Assembly: GCA_933228675.1 (NCBI GenBank)
Contig: OW121740.1
Span: forward strand, 161,148,806 to 161,212,805
Length of the DNA stretch: 64,000 bases
Origin: Stomorhina lunata
Lineage: Eukaryota; Arthropoda; Insecta; Diptera; Rhiniidae
Direction: 5' to 3'
In this document: piece by piece, positions 23,910-37,085 of the stretch
How positions within the stretch are numbered: position 1 is the stretch's first letter
How the letters are laid out: each line of letters starts with the position of its first letter
Position numbers and translations under genes: made by a program
Notes under the pieces: generated by a model
Seen by the model: the letters and a program-made list of their open reading frames with translations, nothing else
Told to the model about the DNA's origin: nothing
Databases searched by the model: none

Positions 23910-25410
23910 AAACATTTTTCATACAATAATTTCTATAGAAAAGTTTTTATGTAAAAATTTCTATAGAAAATTTTTCATATAAAAATTTCTTTAGAAAAAT
24001 TTTTATAGAAACTTTCTACAGAAAAATTTTCATACAAAAATTTCTATAGAAAATTTTTCATATAAAAATATCTATAGAAAATTTTTAATATAAAAATTTC
24101 TATAGAAAATTTTTCATATAAAAATTTCTATAGAAAATTTTTCATATAAAAATTTCTATAGAAAATTTTTCATATACAAATTTTTTCTATAAAATTTTTG
24201 ATATATAAATTTCTATAAAAAATTTTTCAGATAAAAATTTCAATGGAAAATTTTTCATATAAAAATTTTATAGGAGAATTTTCATACAAAAATTTTTATA
24301 GAAAATTGTTCATAAGAAAATCTATATTGAAATTTGTTTTTATAAAAATTTCTGTAGAAAATTTTTCATATAAAAATTTCTATAGAAAATGTTTCATATA
24401 AAAATTTCTATAAACAATTTGTCATATAAAAATTTCCAAAGAAAATTTTTCATATAAAAATTTCTATAGAAAATTTTTCATATAAAAATTTCTATAGAGA
24501 ATTTTTCATATAAAAATTTTTATAAAAAATTTTTCATATAAAAATTTCTATAAAAAATTTTTCATATAAAAATTTCTATAGAAAATTTTTCATATAAAAA
24601 TTTCTATAGATAATATTCTATATAAAAATTTTTTATATAAAAATTTTTATAGAACATTTTTTCATATAAAAATTTCTACAGAAAATTTTTCATATAAAAA
24701 TGTCTATAGAAAATCTATCTTATAAAAATTTCTATAGAAAATTGTTCAAAGAAAATAGCTATCGAAAATTTTTCATATAAGAATTTCTATAGATTTTTTT
24801 TCATATGAAAATTTCTATAGAAAATTATTTATATAATAATTTCATTCGAAAATTTTTTATGTAAAAATTTCTACAGAAAATTATTTCATATAAAAATTTC
24901 TATAGAACATTGTTCATATTAAAATTTCTATAGAAATTTTGCATATACAAATTTCTTTAGAAAATTTTTCATATAAAAATTTTAATAGAAAATTTTTCAT
25001 ATTAATATTTCTATAGAAAATTTTTCATAGAAAATTTTACATATAAAAATTTCTATAGAAAATTTTTCGTATTAAAATTTCTTTAGAAATTTTTTATATA
25101 AAAATTTCTATAGGAAATTTCTCATTTCAAAATTTCTATAAAAATATTTTCATATAAAAATTTCTATAGAAAATTTTTCGTATAAAAATTTCTATAGAAA
25201 ATTTTTCATATAAAAATTTCTATAAAAAATTTTTCATATAAAAATTTCTATAGAAAATTTTTCATATAAAAATTTCTATAGAAAATTTTTCATATAAAAA
25301 TTTCTATAGAAAATTTTTCATATAAAAATTTCTATAGAAAATTTTTCATATAAAAATTTCTATAGAAAATTTTTCATATAAAAATTTCTATAGAAAAATT
25401 TTCATATAAA
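23910..25410 (+). repeat. 28-bp satellite C, array 1 (~53 units)
   Basis: The monomer is TTTCTATAGAAA (12 bp) plus ATTTTTCATATAAAAA (16 bp). It starts within ~90 bp of the end of satellite A and shares its CTATAG palindrome. The last ~250 bp are nearly perfect. The linker itself is quasi-palindromic. Confidence 0.97.
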
Positions 25411-27667
25411 TAAAATAGTTTAACCCTAAAAGTATGCAACACTTTTTAAAACTAATGTGAAATAAGTTGAAAGCACTGAATATTACCATTGATATGGCAT
25501 TCTCCCGCGTTCAAATGCGGATGTTTCCTCAATGTGTGTTTTTGTATGACATATTTTCTGCATTCAGAGTATATCTCAAATGTCCATTGTTACAAAAAGA
25601 TTATAACAAATTCCGGAAATACAAGATAGCAAATATCAAACTGATGTGACCTACTAAGAAGTATTATAGCTGGAATTATATAAAAAGCTTTGTTTTTATA
25701 TACTATCAAAATGGTCGCTATTGTAGACCGTATCGGCTTTGCCGAATCTTAAATTGATAAAAATTCCATAAATAAAAACTTTGTTTCCTATATATCTCTA
25801 TGGTGAAATGTAGACCACTATCATGTTCAAATGACTGATGGACAAGCAGAAACCCCCTTTTATTTTTGGAATTTTCTATAAATAGTGAGCTATGGTCAGA
25901 CATGAACCGATTACTCCCAATTTCTATATCAACAAGTCTTAAATTTTAATAAGAATGCAGGATATACATTTTTAGGGTTTTTAGCCAATATTATGCTAAT
26001 TATAAACAGACATATCCAGCTTCTATTCGATGAGTTTACAAATTAATAGTTTATGTTGACTTTTTGAGATTCCAATATTTCAAATCATAAATTAGATCAT
26101 TAGAACTACTAATACCTATCGAAGAGATTAAGGAAATACATTTTTCCAGAAATCTTTCTACTGAAATCCTATCCCACAAATCCTAAATATGTAAAATTTC
26201 TTAAGTGTTAAGAACTCTGTTCGACTTTACAGTTTTTCTAAGTTTAGCACTAATAACCTACCTTAATAATAAGGCTTTTATTTCAGATTATTTTATCTTC
26301 CACTGATTTGATCTATAATTAGGACAAACCAATATTATTTTAAGGTTATCTTTTAAAATTTGTATTATATTTCAAACATACAAAATATTTTAATTTTATC
26401 ACTAATTGTGCCAAAAGTAGCTGTAACTAATAATAAAATAACAAAATATTCCAAATTATGAAAAGGTCAAGTTTATGCGTCATACGAAAATTTTCAATTC
26501 AAATTATTTTATCAAATAGGCAAAGTTTCATAAACAATAGTCAAAGAGTCGAAAGTTTTCTTGACAATTTAGGCATAAAAGTGACTAGTAAATGTTAGAT
26601 ATAACATTCATCTACCACCATTTGCCTCAAAACTAATTAGTGTAAAAGTCAAGATAAAATACTGAAAACATGAATATCTATTCCAAAGAAAGGTGGGAGT
26701 ATTAAAAATTCATCAAAAACCAAATTTAAATGTTTATACCAAAACTGTTTAAAATTCTTTAAAGCTTAACTGTTTTCATTAAATTAGTTTCTCACTATTG
26801 AAAATACCTTTTCAATCTACCCACCTCAAACCAACTATTAATGGTTTTGTACTACAACTGTTACAGCATGTTTTGTCGTAGTCAACAACAACGACATGCC
26901 AAAGTAACCTGTATTTACAACAAATAACATCAACTTCTCCTGTGTAAGTATATGTTTAGCATAATAACAAAACCAGCAAACAATTATAGCAAGGACACTA
27001 GCATTCGACAAAAATAACAAAAACAATAACAACAATAAGAACAACAAAAATAATTATAACAAAATATCTGCAACACCTGAAGTAATAATTAGACAACAAA
27101 CTGTAGCTAAAATATTTTAACTGAAAAAAAACTTTTAATTGCTTACTAAACAACAAGAGTAATTTATCAAGAAGAAGCTAAAGGAAAAAAACAACAACAA
27201 AAATAAATTCACTTCAAACTCACAGATACCCCAAGACAAAGACAAGCAATAAAATTTGTTAAAAATAATTTGAATAACAAGAAAAGGGGTTGGTTAAAAA
27301 TTTCAAATATTTTAGGGACAATTTTTTTGGGTGTCATTAAAACTTTGAAAAAATTGTCTGTAAAAAAAGATTTTTAAATATAGTTCTTAAATTATGTAAT
27401 TTTAAAGATTTATTTCTTTAAATGTTTACATTTAAAATAAAGAAAAATTTGAAAACGATAATTATAGTATGAGTAATAATTAAAACGGAGTTTATTAGTA
27501 TTATATATTATTATGTATCTATGATTAATTAATGCCTAGAAGTATGCAATAGCTTTTGACTTTAATATACATACAATAAAACCACTTAAAATTATAATAA
27601 AATTTTGTAATCCTCTCAAAAAATATGGTTTTTCGAAGTCATCAAAGTAACAATTTTTTGTTGGATG
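25411..27667. other. AT-rich DNA with no recognised feature
   Basis: A purine-rich AACAAC/AATAAC stretch occupies about 26980-27060. The frames of 60-69 codons at 25467, 25718 and 26838 have no motifs. No gene or RNA is supported. Confidence 0.5.
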
Positions 27668-29365
27668 ATCAAAATTTGTCTACAGTAAAATTTTGATTAA
27701 AATTTGTCTTTAGTAAAATTGTTATCAAAATTTGTATTAAGTAAAACCGTCTGAAGTAAAATTTAAATCAAAACTTGCTTTAGTAGAATTTTGATGAAAA
27801 TTTGTCTTCGTCAAAATTTTTTTTAGAAAACTTTTGATCAAAATTTTTCTTTAGTAAAATTTTGATCATAAAATTTTAATCAAAATTTTTCTTTAGTTAA
27901 GTTTTGATTAAAACTTTTCTTTAGTAAATTTTTGATCAAATTTTTTCTTTTGTAAAATTTTGATAAAAATTTAAAGTCTTTAGTAAAATGTTGATCAAAA
28001 TTTTTCTTTTTTCAAAATTTGATCAAAATTTTTCTTTAGTAAAATTTTGATCAAAATGTTTCTTAAATAAAATTTTTCTTTAGTAAAATTTTGATCAAGA
28101 TTTTTCTTTTGTAAAATTTTGATAAACATTTTTCTTAAGAAAAATTTTAATCAAAATTTTTCTTTAGTAAAATTTTGATCAAAATTTTTCTTTAGTAAAA
28201 TTTTGATCAAAATTTTTCTTTAGTAAAATTTTGATCAAAATTTTTCTTTAGTAAAATTTTGATCAAAATTTTTCTTTAGTAAAATTTTGATCAAAATTTT
28301 TCTTTAGTAAAATTTTGATCAAAAGTTTTCTTTAGTAAAATTTTGATCAAAATTTTTCTTTAGTAAAATTTTGATCAAAATTTTTCTTTAGTAAAATTTT
28401 GATCAAAATTTTTCTTTAGTAAAATTTTGATCAAAATTTTTCTTTAGTAAAATTTTGATCAAAATTTTTCTTTGGTAAAATTTTGATCAAAATTTTTCTT
28501 TAGTAAAATTTTAATCAAAATTTTTCTTTAGTAAAATTTTGATCAAAATTTTTCTTTAGTAAAATTTTGATCAAAATTTTTCTTTAGTAAAATTTTGATC
28601 AAAATTTTACTAAAGAAAAATTTTGATCAAAATTTTACTAAAGAAAAATTTTGATCAAAATTTTTCTTTAGTAAAATTTTGATCAAAATTTTTCTTTAGT
28701 AAAATTTTGATCAAAATTTGTTTTTAGTAAAATTTTGATCAAAATTTTTCTTTAGGAAAATTTTGATCAAAATTTTTCTTTAGTAAAATTTTGATCAAAA
28801 TTTTTCTTTAGTAAAATTTTGATCAAAATTTTTCTTTAGTAAAATTTTGATCAAAATTTTTCTTTAGTAAAATTTTGATCAAAATTTTTCTTTAGTAAAA
28901 TTTTGATCAAAATTTTTCTTTAGTAAAATTTTGATCAAAATTTTTCATTACTAAAATTTTGATCAAAATTTTTCTTTAGTAAAATTTTGATCAAAATTTT
29001 TCATTACTAAAATTTTGATCAAAATTTTTCTTTAGTAAAATTTTGATCAAAATTTTTCTTTAGTAAAATTTTGATCAAAATTTTTCTTTAGTAAAATTTT
29101 GATCAAAATTTTTCTTTAGTAAAATTTTGATCAAAATTTTTCTTTAGTAAAATTTTGATCAAAATTTTTCTTTAGTAAAATTTTGATCAAAATTTTTCTT
29201 TAGTAAAATTTTGATCAAAATTTTTCTTTAGTAAAATTTTGATCAAAATTTTTCTTTAGTAAAATTTTGATCAAAAGTTTTCTTTAGTAAAATTTTGATC
29301 AAAAGTTTTCTTTGATTGAAATTTTTCTTTATTAAAATTTTGATCGACATTTTTCTTCACTGGGA
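27668..29365 (+). repeat. 28-bp satellite D, array 1 (~60 units)
   Basis: The monomer is the perfect palindrome AAAATTTTGATCAAAATTTT (20 bp) plus TCTTTAGT (8 bp). The first ~400 bp is diverged and the rest nearly uniform. Two units at 28599-28654 are inverted, with both break points at the GATC centres. A CATTAC variant linker occurs twice, 56 bp (two units) apart, near 28946 and 29002. Confidence 0.97.
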
Positions 29366-30957
29366 ATCAAGGATAGCAGAAAATTTTTGTCAAAATTTGT
29401 CTTTAGTAAAATTTTTTTCAAAATTTGTTTTTTTTTTTTTTTTTTTTAATTTTGATCAAAAACTTAAAAACAGTTAAAACTGTTTTTGTGTTTCGAATTG
29501 CCTGGCAAAGATATTACATCAAAAAAAAAATTGTTTGCCCAACATTTTATTTATTTTCCAAACTTCTGATGAATTTTGTTTCATTTATTGTTTTCGCTTC
29601 TATCAAAAAATACCAAAAACAGACACCAGGTGTGAGACTTTCGTTGGCTAAAAGTGAATTTCCAAAAAAATATAAAGTTTTCGTTGAACAACTACAAAAA
29701 ATTTTCTTATTGAATTTGGAAATATATTAGAGTTTTAGGAAGCCATACAAGAAGTTTTCACAAGCTACAGTCCATGAAATGAAAACAGGGTGAGTAAGCC
29801 CCAATTTTTTTTCGAAGGACAACGGCCCTGTCAAAATAAAAATGAGTATCCCCACATAAGCTTCGGGTAGTCTAATGTGTATGTATTATATTTTAATATC
29901 AATTTTGTAGGGTATTATGGTGCCATTTATGACTTACTTTTGCTGTATTTTTTCCTTGGCTACAATCAATCTTGTTATTTCTTTTCATGCATTTATTGCA
30001 TGATCAACTTCTTCAAGGATTTTCCCAAACACTCTTTTATTTTCCGTTGCATGTTTTTTCATATTGTCTTTTAAAAAGTTTTTCACTATCTTTTGGCAGC
30101 ACATGCACTTGGGCTGTTTTCTCTCGTGAAAAACTCTGTAAAAAAACCTAAAAACATAACTTTAAATTATTAAATTTACTGAATTTTAAAAACAAGTTTT
30201 TTTCTGGTTCCTTTGAACAAAAACGTTAAAACAATAAGAAAGTACTGAAATATAAAATAAAATAGTAAAAAAAACAAATCCTATGATAACTTCAATTTGG
30301 GGCATGTAAAATTATTTGTTTTCATTGTTTGTTTTTAAATAAAAATAAAAATTTCTAAAAAAAATTTTAGTTACTGACCTTTACATTTTCTATTATTTAT
30401 CGATTCATGGATTAGTTCGTTTTATAATTTGAATTTCCAATTTCAAATCAAATGCCAAATATTAAAGCTAACCTCAATTTTGGCCATAATTCAAGTGTCA
30501 ATAAAATTAGCCTTTATTGGAAAATTTTAACACGCATAAAATAAAACTCCTCCATAAATATTTGAACTTAAATTAATTTAACCACAGATACAGATATTTT
30601 CATATATTGTATATGATCGCCTTACCACATATGCAAATGTTAATACACATAAATATAAATGACACGTAAATACAACAACAACAAATATCATTTAAATCAC
30701 ATAAACAATTGAGATTTATTGCAAATAATGAAAATAAATGAATAAATTAAAACATTTTACCCACAAAAATGTTTCAAAAAGACCTTTAAATGTTAATATT
30801 TGTGATGAAGTATTTAAATTAAAATCAAAAATACCATAAATTTTAATTTAAACAATTAATCTAACATAAAAAGGAATTTTTAAAATGGGTGACAAAAATT
30901 GACAAAAGAATAAAAACAAACTTAAATCGTCATCTGAGATTCAAAAGGGCGTAAGCA
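29366..30957. other. Spacer between the two satellite D arrays
   Basis: Begins with a degenerate satellite remnant and a T-run at about 29427-29448. The 101-codon frame at 29425-29730 starts in that T-run; its later part (QKQTPGVRLSLAKSEFPKKY) does not match a family I know. The rest is AT-rich with no supported gene. Confidence 0.5.
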
Positions 30958-33020
30958 AATTTGCCTTTAGTAAAATTTTGATCAAAATTATCTTTTGTTA
31001 TATTGATCAAACTTTTCCTTTAGTAATTACTAAAGAAAATTTTGATCAAAATTTGTCTTTAGTAAAATTTTTCTCAAAATTTTCCTTTAGTAAAATTTTG
31101 ATCAAAATTTGTCTTTAGTAAAATTTTGATCAAAATTTGTCTTTAGTAAAATTTTTCTCAAAATTTTCCTTTAGTAAAATTTTGATCAAAATTTTTCTTT
31201 AGTAAAATTTTGATCAAAATTTTTCTTTAGTAAAATTTTGATCAAAATTGTTCTTTAGTAAAATTTTAATCAAAATTTTTCTTTAGTAAAATTTTGATCA
31301 AAATTTTTCTTTAGTAAAATTTTGATCAAAATTTTTCTTTAGTAAAATTTTGATCAAAATTTTTCTTTAGTAAAATTTTGATCAAAATTTTTCTTTAGTA
31401 AAATTTTGATCAAAATTTTTCTTTAGTAAAATTTTGATCAAAAATTTTCTTTAGTAAAATTTTGATCAAAATTATTCTTTAGTAAAATTTTGATCAAAAT
31501 TTTTCTTTAGTAAAATTTTGATCAAAATTTTTCTTTAGTAAAATTTTGATCAAAATTTTTCTTTAGTAAAGTTTTGATCAAAATTTTTCTTAAGTAAAGT
31601 TTTGATCAAAATTTTTCTTTAGTAAAATTTTGATCAAAATTTTTCTTTAGTAAAATTTTGATCAAAATTTTTCTTTAGTAAAATTTTGATCAAAATTTTT
31701 CTTTAGTAAAATTTTGATCAAAATTTTTCTTTAGTAAAATTTTGATCAAAATTTTTCTTTAGTAAAATTTTGATCAAAATTTTTCTTTAGTAAAATTTTG
31801 ATCAAAATTTTTCTTTAGTAAAATTTTGATCAAAATTTTTCTTTAGTAAAATTTTGATCAAAATTTTTCTTTAGTAAAATTTTGATCAAAATTTTTCTTT
31901 AGTAAAATTTTGATCAAAATTTTTTTTTAGTAAAATTTTGATCAAAATTTTTCTTTAGTAAAATTTTGATCAAAATTTTTCTTTAGTAAAATTTTTATCA
32001 CAATTTTTCTTTAGTAAAATTTTTATCACAATTTTTCTTAAGTAAAACTTTGATCTAAATTTTTCTTTAGCAAAATTTTGATCAAAATTTTTCTTCAGTA
32101 AAATTTTGATCAAAATTTTTCTTTAGTAAAATTTTGATCAAAATTTTTCTTTAGTAAAATTTTTATCACAATTTTTCTTTAGTAAAACTTTGATCTAAAT
32201 TTTACTTTAGTAAAATTTTGATCTAAATTTTACTTTAGTAAAATTTTGATCAAAATTTTTCTTTAGTAAAATTTTGATCAAAATTTTTCTTTAGTAAAAT
32301 TTTGATCAAAATTTTTCTTTAGTAAAATTTTGATCAAAATTTTTCTTTAGTAAAATTTTGATCAAAATTTTTCTTTAGTAAAATTTTGATCAAAATTTTT
32401 CTTTAGTAAAATTTTGATCAAAATTTTTCTTTAGTAAAATTTTGATCAAAATTTTTCTTTAGTAAAATTTTGATCAAAATTTTTCTTTAGTAAAATTTTG
32501 ATCAAAATTTTTCTTTAGTAAAATTTTGATCAAAATTTTTCTTTAGTAAAATTTTGATCAAAATTTTTCTTTAGTAAAATTTTGATCAAAATTTTTCTTT
32601 AGTAAAATTTTGATCAAAATTTTTCTTTAGTAAAATTTTGATCAAAATTTTTCTTTAGTAAAATTTTGATCAAAATTTTTCTTTAGTAAAATTTTGATCA
32701 AAATTTTTCTTTAGTAAAATTTTGATCAAAATTTTTCTTTAGTAAAATTTTGATCAAAATTTTTCTTTAGTAAAATTTTGATCAAAATTTTTCTTTAGTA
32801 AAATTTTGATCAAAATTTTTCTTTAGTAAAATTTTGATCAAAATTTTTCTTTAGTAAAATTTTTATCAAAATTTTTCTTTAGTAAAATTTTGATCAACAT
32901 TTTTCTTTAGTAAAATTTTTATCAACATTTTTCTTTAGTAAAATTTTTATCAACATTTTTTTAGTAAAATTTTAATCAAGATTTTTATTTATTAAAATTT
33001 TGATCAAAGTTTTACTCAAA
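30958..33020 (+). repeat. 28-bp satellite D, array 2 (~73 units)
   Basis: Same monomer and orientation as array 1. The core (about 32230-32860) is almost perfectly uniform. Variant units TTTTTATCACAATTTTTC followed by ACTTTGATCTAAATTTT recur about 140 bp (five units) apart near 32016 and 32158, showing block duplication. The edges decay. Confidence 0.97.
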
Positions 33021-34978
33021 TTTTGTACTAAATTTTTATCAAACTTAAAAGTCAAAATTCAAAAATGATTTAATAAAAACTACACTTTTTTTCTTTTAGA
33101 TGTATTTTGGGTGGATTCATTGTTACATGCCCAACAGTTTGAAATTTTAGTAATGTCTCACAAAAATATAAACATGATTTTTGTCAAAAAGTAAAAAACA
33201 AATACAAAAAAAATACCTTTTAGCTAAGAGTGTTCTCCCTCTCTAGTCTAAATATTTCAAGTCTACAAAATTTTAATGAAATGTTGCGATTTTTAATTAA
33301 TATAAACGAAAATGTCAATCTGTCTACATACTAAACAATAATGACACAAGCTATATACTCATACTAATGTCAAATGTATACATTTATTGGCATGTATGTA
33401 TTTATATGATAAAAGTGTTCATGTATATATCAATGTTTATTACATCACACATGCACACAAACACACACACACACACACATCATATCAGACATAACTCCCA
33501 GTGGCGTTGTAAATAAATTAGTCATATACCATTTAAACGCGTTTTGTTAACAAAATTAATACCCTAAGAGGGTGTTAATATTGATACAGCCATTTCTTTC
33601 TTTATAAGATTCTACACACCCATTTATTCACCGATTCATCTCAGCATATAAATGGCATCTAAAACTATTACAACTACTAAACAAACTATTTGACATGTAG
33701 TACGAGTACCTAATACTAAACGATAAATAGAAAATCATACAAAACATGTCGTATCTATAGTATCCGTACGTCAGCTCATGTTTGTTATACTTGTGAGTTG
33801 GGTTAAAACATTAACATTGCAACACAATTTTGCATTTAAACATGTTGTAGGTATGTATGTACTCGTTTGATGAAATGTGTGCATGTGAATGGATTTCAAA
33901 ATTTAGTGTGTTTAACAAATGTAGTTGTATAAGTACCAGTATTAGCTTGTATACATCAAAATGTAGTTGCTTGTGTAGTTGTGATATGATTTTCTCGTGA
34001 TAGAAATTTTCGAAGCATATATTCGTGTGTATGTGTTTGAAATCAATGTAAGAACATATTGCCAAAATGTGCAAATCTAGGTTAGCATTTGTTTATGCAT
34101 AAACATTTATTGAACATTATTTTTTGGAACGAATCAATGCAATTTGTTACATTATAAAAGTTTAATAAGTATGCATTTAATTTTATTTATAAGTAGTAAT
34201 AGTAATTTTCTGAAATATGTCGACTTTTTTATTGTCAGTGCCAGTTTAACAGATTTACGTCATGTCGTTTGAACCTAAAGAAAATCTCTATTAAACAAAC
34301 TTTTAACACCTACCGCGTATGATTGATATTTAATTTAGATATTGAAATATTTATTGCTCATACGCGATATAACACTAATTTTAAGCAAGTGAATATATGC
34401 AATCAAAAAACGAGCATTCTTTTTACAAAACAATTTAGAAAAAAAATCTAAATTTGTTATAAATTAGCAGTGATTATGGAAAGACCGATGTTTACTTAAT
34501 AATTCATAAAAAACTATAAGATTATCATAGTTTTATAGTAGGAATTTTGTATGGAAAATTTGAATTATAAGATTGTCAGAGCTATACTTTCGTTTATGAG
34601 CTTATGTTGCAGCCAGATAAAGTTTTGGGTAACGAGGAGAACAAGAAGGCAGTTTATATTATTTTAAAATTACAAGTAGAAGTAACCTTAAGGTCCTTAA
34701 GGTACCTTAAAAAAGGGGACTTAAAGGAAACCGTGCCAACATTAGGGACTAGAGAAAATTATTTTTTATGGAAGAAGTCGGAGGTAAGATTAATGATTTT
34801 CTTCAACACAACTTATATATCTCCGTTTGGTATAGAATTTTGAGTCAAATTGAAAACGAAGTGTTTTCACATCAGCACCGCATGTTAACAATTTGAAACA
34901 AAGCGTTTTCAATTCAACACCGTTCTTAACTGAACTGGTACAAATTCGGTATACATTTTTGTTGCAATATTGCAATAA
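33021..34978. other. AT-rich DNA with a CA microsatellite
   Basis: A (CA)n run lies at about 33455-33478. The 60-87-codon frames at 33811, 34604 and 34790 show no motif. No gene or RNA is supported. Confidence 0.5.
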
Positions 34979-36260
34979 TAAAGAGTGTTCTAAAAAAAAT
35001 ATGCATTTACTATTTTAGACAAAATTTATCCATAGTGCAAGAAATAATTTATTTTTTGATCAAGTTAGTTTCTATAGATATGTCAGATACTATTATTTTA
35101 GAAATTATTAATTTTGAATAGTTATTTTAATCAAAATGGGCTGCGAAAAAAAAGTTCGTGAAAATATAGTTAAAAATCCGTCATGGACTTTTAAAAAAAA
35201 TAGCTAAAAATTTGAAAGTTGACCCTCGAACGGTTTCTAATGCCATCAGACGGTATAAGGAAAACCTGAGCATTGAAAGAAAACCTGGATCAGGGAGGAA
35301 ACAAAGTCCTACAGATATTGGTAAGGCAAAAGAAGTCGAGCGACTCTTTCGAAGAGCGCCTAACACTTCTTTAAGAAAAGCAGCTCGTACGGTGAAATGT
35401 TCTACGAATTTTGCACATAGAGTCAAAGCTTATGCTGGACTGAAGACATACAAAGTCCAAAAGGTTCCAGATCGCAATGCTATAAAGAACTTAGAAGCAA
35501 AAAAACGAGCGAAAAAATTGAAGTCTGATTTCATAAAAAAATACACCTGTTGTGTGATGGATGATGAAACATATGTACTGGCAGACTTTTCTCAACTTCC
35601 TGGTCAAGATTTTTATGTTGCTGATAAACGGGGCAATGTTCGGCAAGAGTTTCGCACAAAAAAACAAACAAAATTACCTAAGAAGTTTCTCGTGTGGCAA
35701 GCTATTTGCAGTTGTGGCAAAAGAAGTAAAGTATTTGTGGCATCTGGCACAATAAACACAGAAATTTATATAAAGGAGTGCCTACAAGAGAGCCTTTTTA
35801 AGAGAGCACAGAGTGACTACATTTTTTTGGCCCGATTTGGCATCATGTCATTATGGAAAAAAGGCACTTGAGTGGTACTCAAAGAATAATGTCATTTTTG
35901 TACCACGAGAGGCAACTCCACCTAACTGTCCAGAACTTCGGCCTGTGGAAAGGTATTGGGCTCTGGTAAAAAAGGAATTGAAGAACACAGGAAAGATTTC
36001 CAGGAACATGTCCAATTTTAAGCGCAGATGGAACACATGCTTCAAAAAGGTATCAGAAGCAACTGTGAAATCTTTAATGGGAGGGTTTCCGAAAAAAGTC
36101 GATAATTTTGCAAAACCCGAGTACTAAGTAAACATTTTAATGCTAAATGATTTTGTATAATATGTCATTATATTTGCGTATTTTGTAGAGTTTTTATATT
36201 AAAAGTTTTGATTTTTATTTAAGAAAATCCAACTACAATTTTTATTTAGAGCACTCTTTA
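34979..36260 (+). mobile_element. Tc1/mariner element (DD37E type) with TA duplication
   Basis: The element proper is 34981-36258 (1278 bp). The ends read AAGAGTGTTCTAAA on the left and, inverted, AAGAGTGCTCTAAA on the right: one mismatch in 14. TA lies directly outside both ends (34979-34980, 36259-36260), the standard Tc1/mariner target duplication. A transposase fills most of the interior. Element size, end type and gene layout are all typical of the superfamily. Confidence 0.93.
35136..36127 (+). pseudogene. Tc1/mariner DD37E transposase, two homopolymer frameshifts
   Basis: The first ATG at 35136 gives MGCEKKVRENIVKNPSW. The frame then breaks in an A8 run (35193-35200; one extra A) and continues as IAKNLKVDPRTV, a helix-turn-helix region for end binding, followed by a GSGRKQSPTD linker. 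The first catalytic Asp lies in VMDDETYV (35560-35565). The frame breaks again in a T7 run (35822-35828; one extra T). It then gives WPDLASCHYG, with the second catalytic Asp at 35834-35836, and PVERYW, with the Glu at 35948-35950. Thirty-seven residues separate them, so this is the DD37E group known from insects. Without the two extra bases the protein would be about 329 residues, the usual length. As written, no full transposase can be made. Confidence 0.92.
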
Positions 36261-36583
36261 TCGTTTTCAGTTTATAAACATACTCTGTTAATTCACTATA
36301 GGCCCCGAATTGTATGATTTTAAACACTGATGTGTTCAATTTATACCCAGCAAAACTTTTCATTGCCAAGTAATGAGTTAAACAGCTAAACTATTGAACA
36401 CGAACTACTTACACATTCACTGTTTAAGTCATTATATTAAAATGGGGATGTCATTGGAGGAAAGTACTTATCAATTGCAGAAAAGTAATGACTTGGGTAA
36501 GCTATTTTAAAACAACAACTAAAACTTTATTTTTGTTGTTTTATTAAAAAAAATATATTTTTAAACGAAATACAAAATTTTTA
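36261..36583. other. Spacer between the mariner element and the tRNA-like sequence
   Basis: AT-rich; no feature recognised. Confidence 0.5.
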
Positions 36584-36655
36584 TGACCCCATGGGGGGCT
36601 CGAACCCATACCCCTACGACTGCTAGGCGGAGACTCTTCCACTGAGCTACTTCAT
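36584..36655 (-). pseudogene. tRNA-like sequence (Ala-AGC-like), degenerate
   Basis: On the minus strand, TAGCTCAGTGG (36639-36649) matches the internal pol III A box and GGTTCGAGCCC (36596-36606) matches the B box, at normal tRNA spacing. The D-arm can pair (GCTC/GAGT). The anticodon loop would be CTAGCAG, with T33 and anticodon AGC. The anticodon stem is only partly paired and no 7-bp acceptor stem forms, so a working tRNA is unlikely. It is either a decayed tRNA or the head of a tRNA-derived SINE. Confidence 0.55.
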
Positions 36656-36939
36656 ATGTTGAAAACTTAGCAGCTTATAATTAATATATAGAATTTTTAT
36701 TTTTAGATCCAAAATCATATGACAATAACTTTGTTTTTCCCTGCTTTTTTTGCTTTGTTGTAATTTTTAGAAAAATATTTCTATACGATTTTTTGTAAAT
36801 GTTTAATGCATTTAATAAAAAATAAAGAAGTTTTTTTTAATTATTTTAAAACTTAAATAGTTTAAATCTTCTTCTTCTTCTTTTTGGTTATAACATTGAC
36901 TCTTACTTACTTAAAAGGCCTATAGTTACAACCTGTTAA
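36656..36939. other. AT-rich spacer
   Basis: Contains a CTT-rich run near 36870. No feature supported. Confidence 0.5.
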
Positions 36940-37085
36940 GGTCAAAGTGCGAGCATATTTTGGAATTCCATGGACTTCGATGTTGTGCAAATATTCTACA
37001 ATTTTATAGGCCAAGCTTTGAAAAATGTTCCTCTACTTGGTCTTTCCATCGAAGTTTCGGACGTCCTCTTCTAGCATTAGGTGGT
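36940..37085 (-). pseudogene. Non-LTR retrotransposon fragment (C-terminal end of the reverse transcriptase ORF)
   Basis: Minus-strand translation gives RGRPKLRWKDQVEEHFSKLG before a stop. The GRPxxRWxDxVxxD-type block is typical of the C-terminal end of insect non-LTR retrotransposon ORFs. It is too short to name the clade. A related fragment in the other orientation lies at 38935-39050. Confidence 0.6.

Noticed and set aside
28599..28654. Origin or regulatory site based on dense GATC motifs
   Set aside because: GATC is the centre of the satellite D palindrome; Dam-type roles do not apply to fly DNA and the density follows the 28-bp period.
29425..29730. 101-codon protein-coding gene
   Set aside because: It begins in a T-run (FFFFFF) and degenerate satellite; the remainder has no recognised family and no supporting splice or promoter signal.
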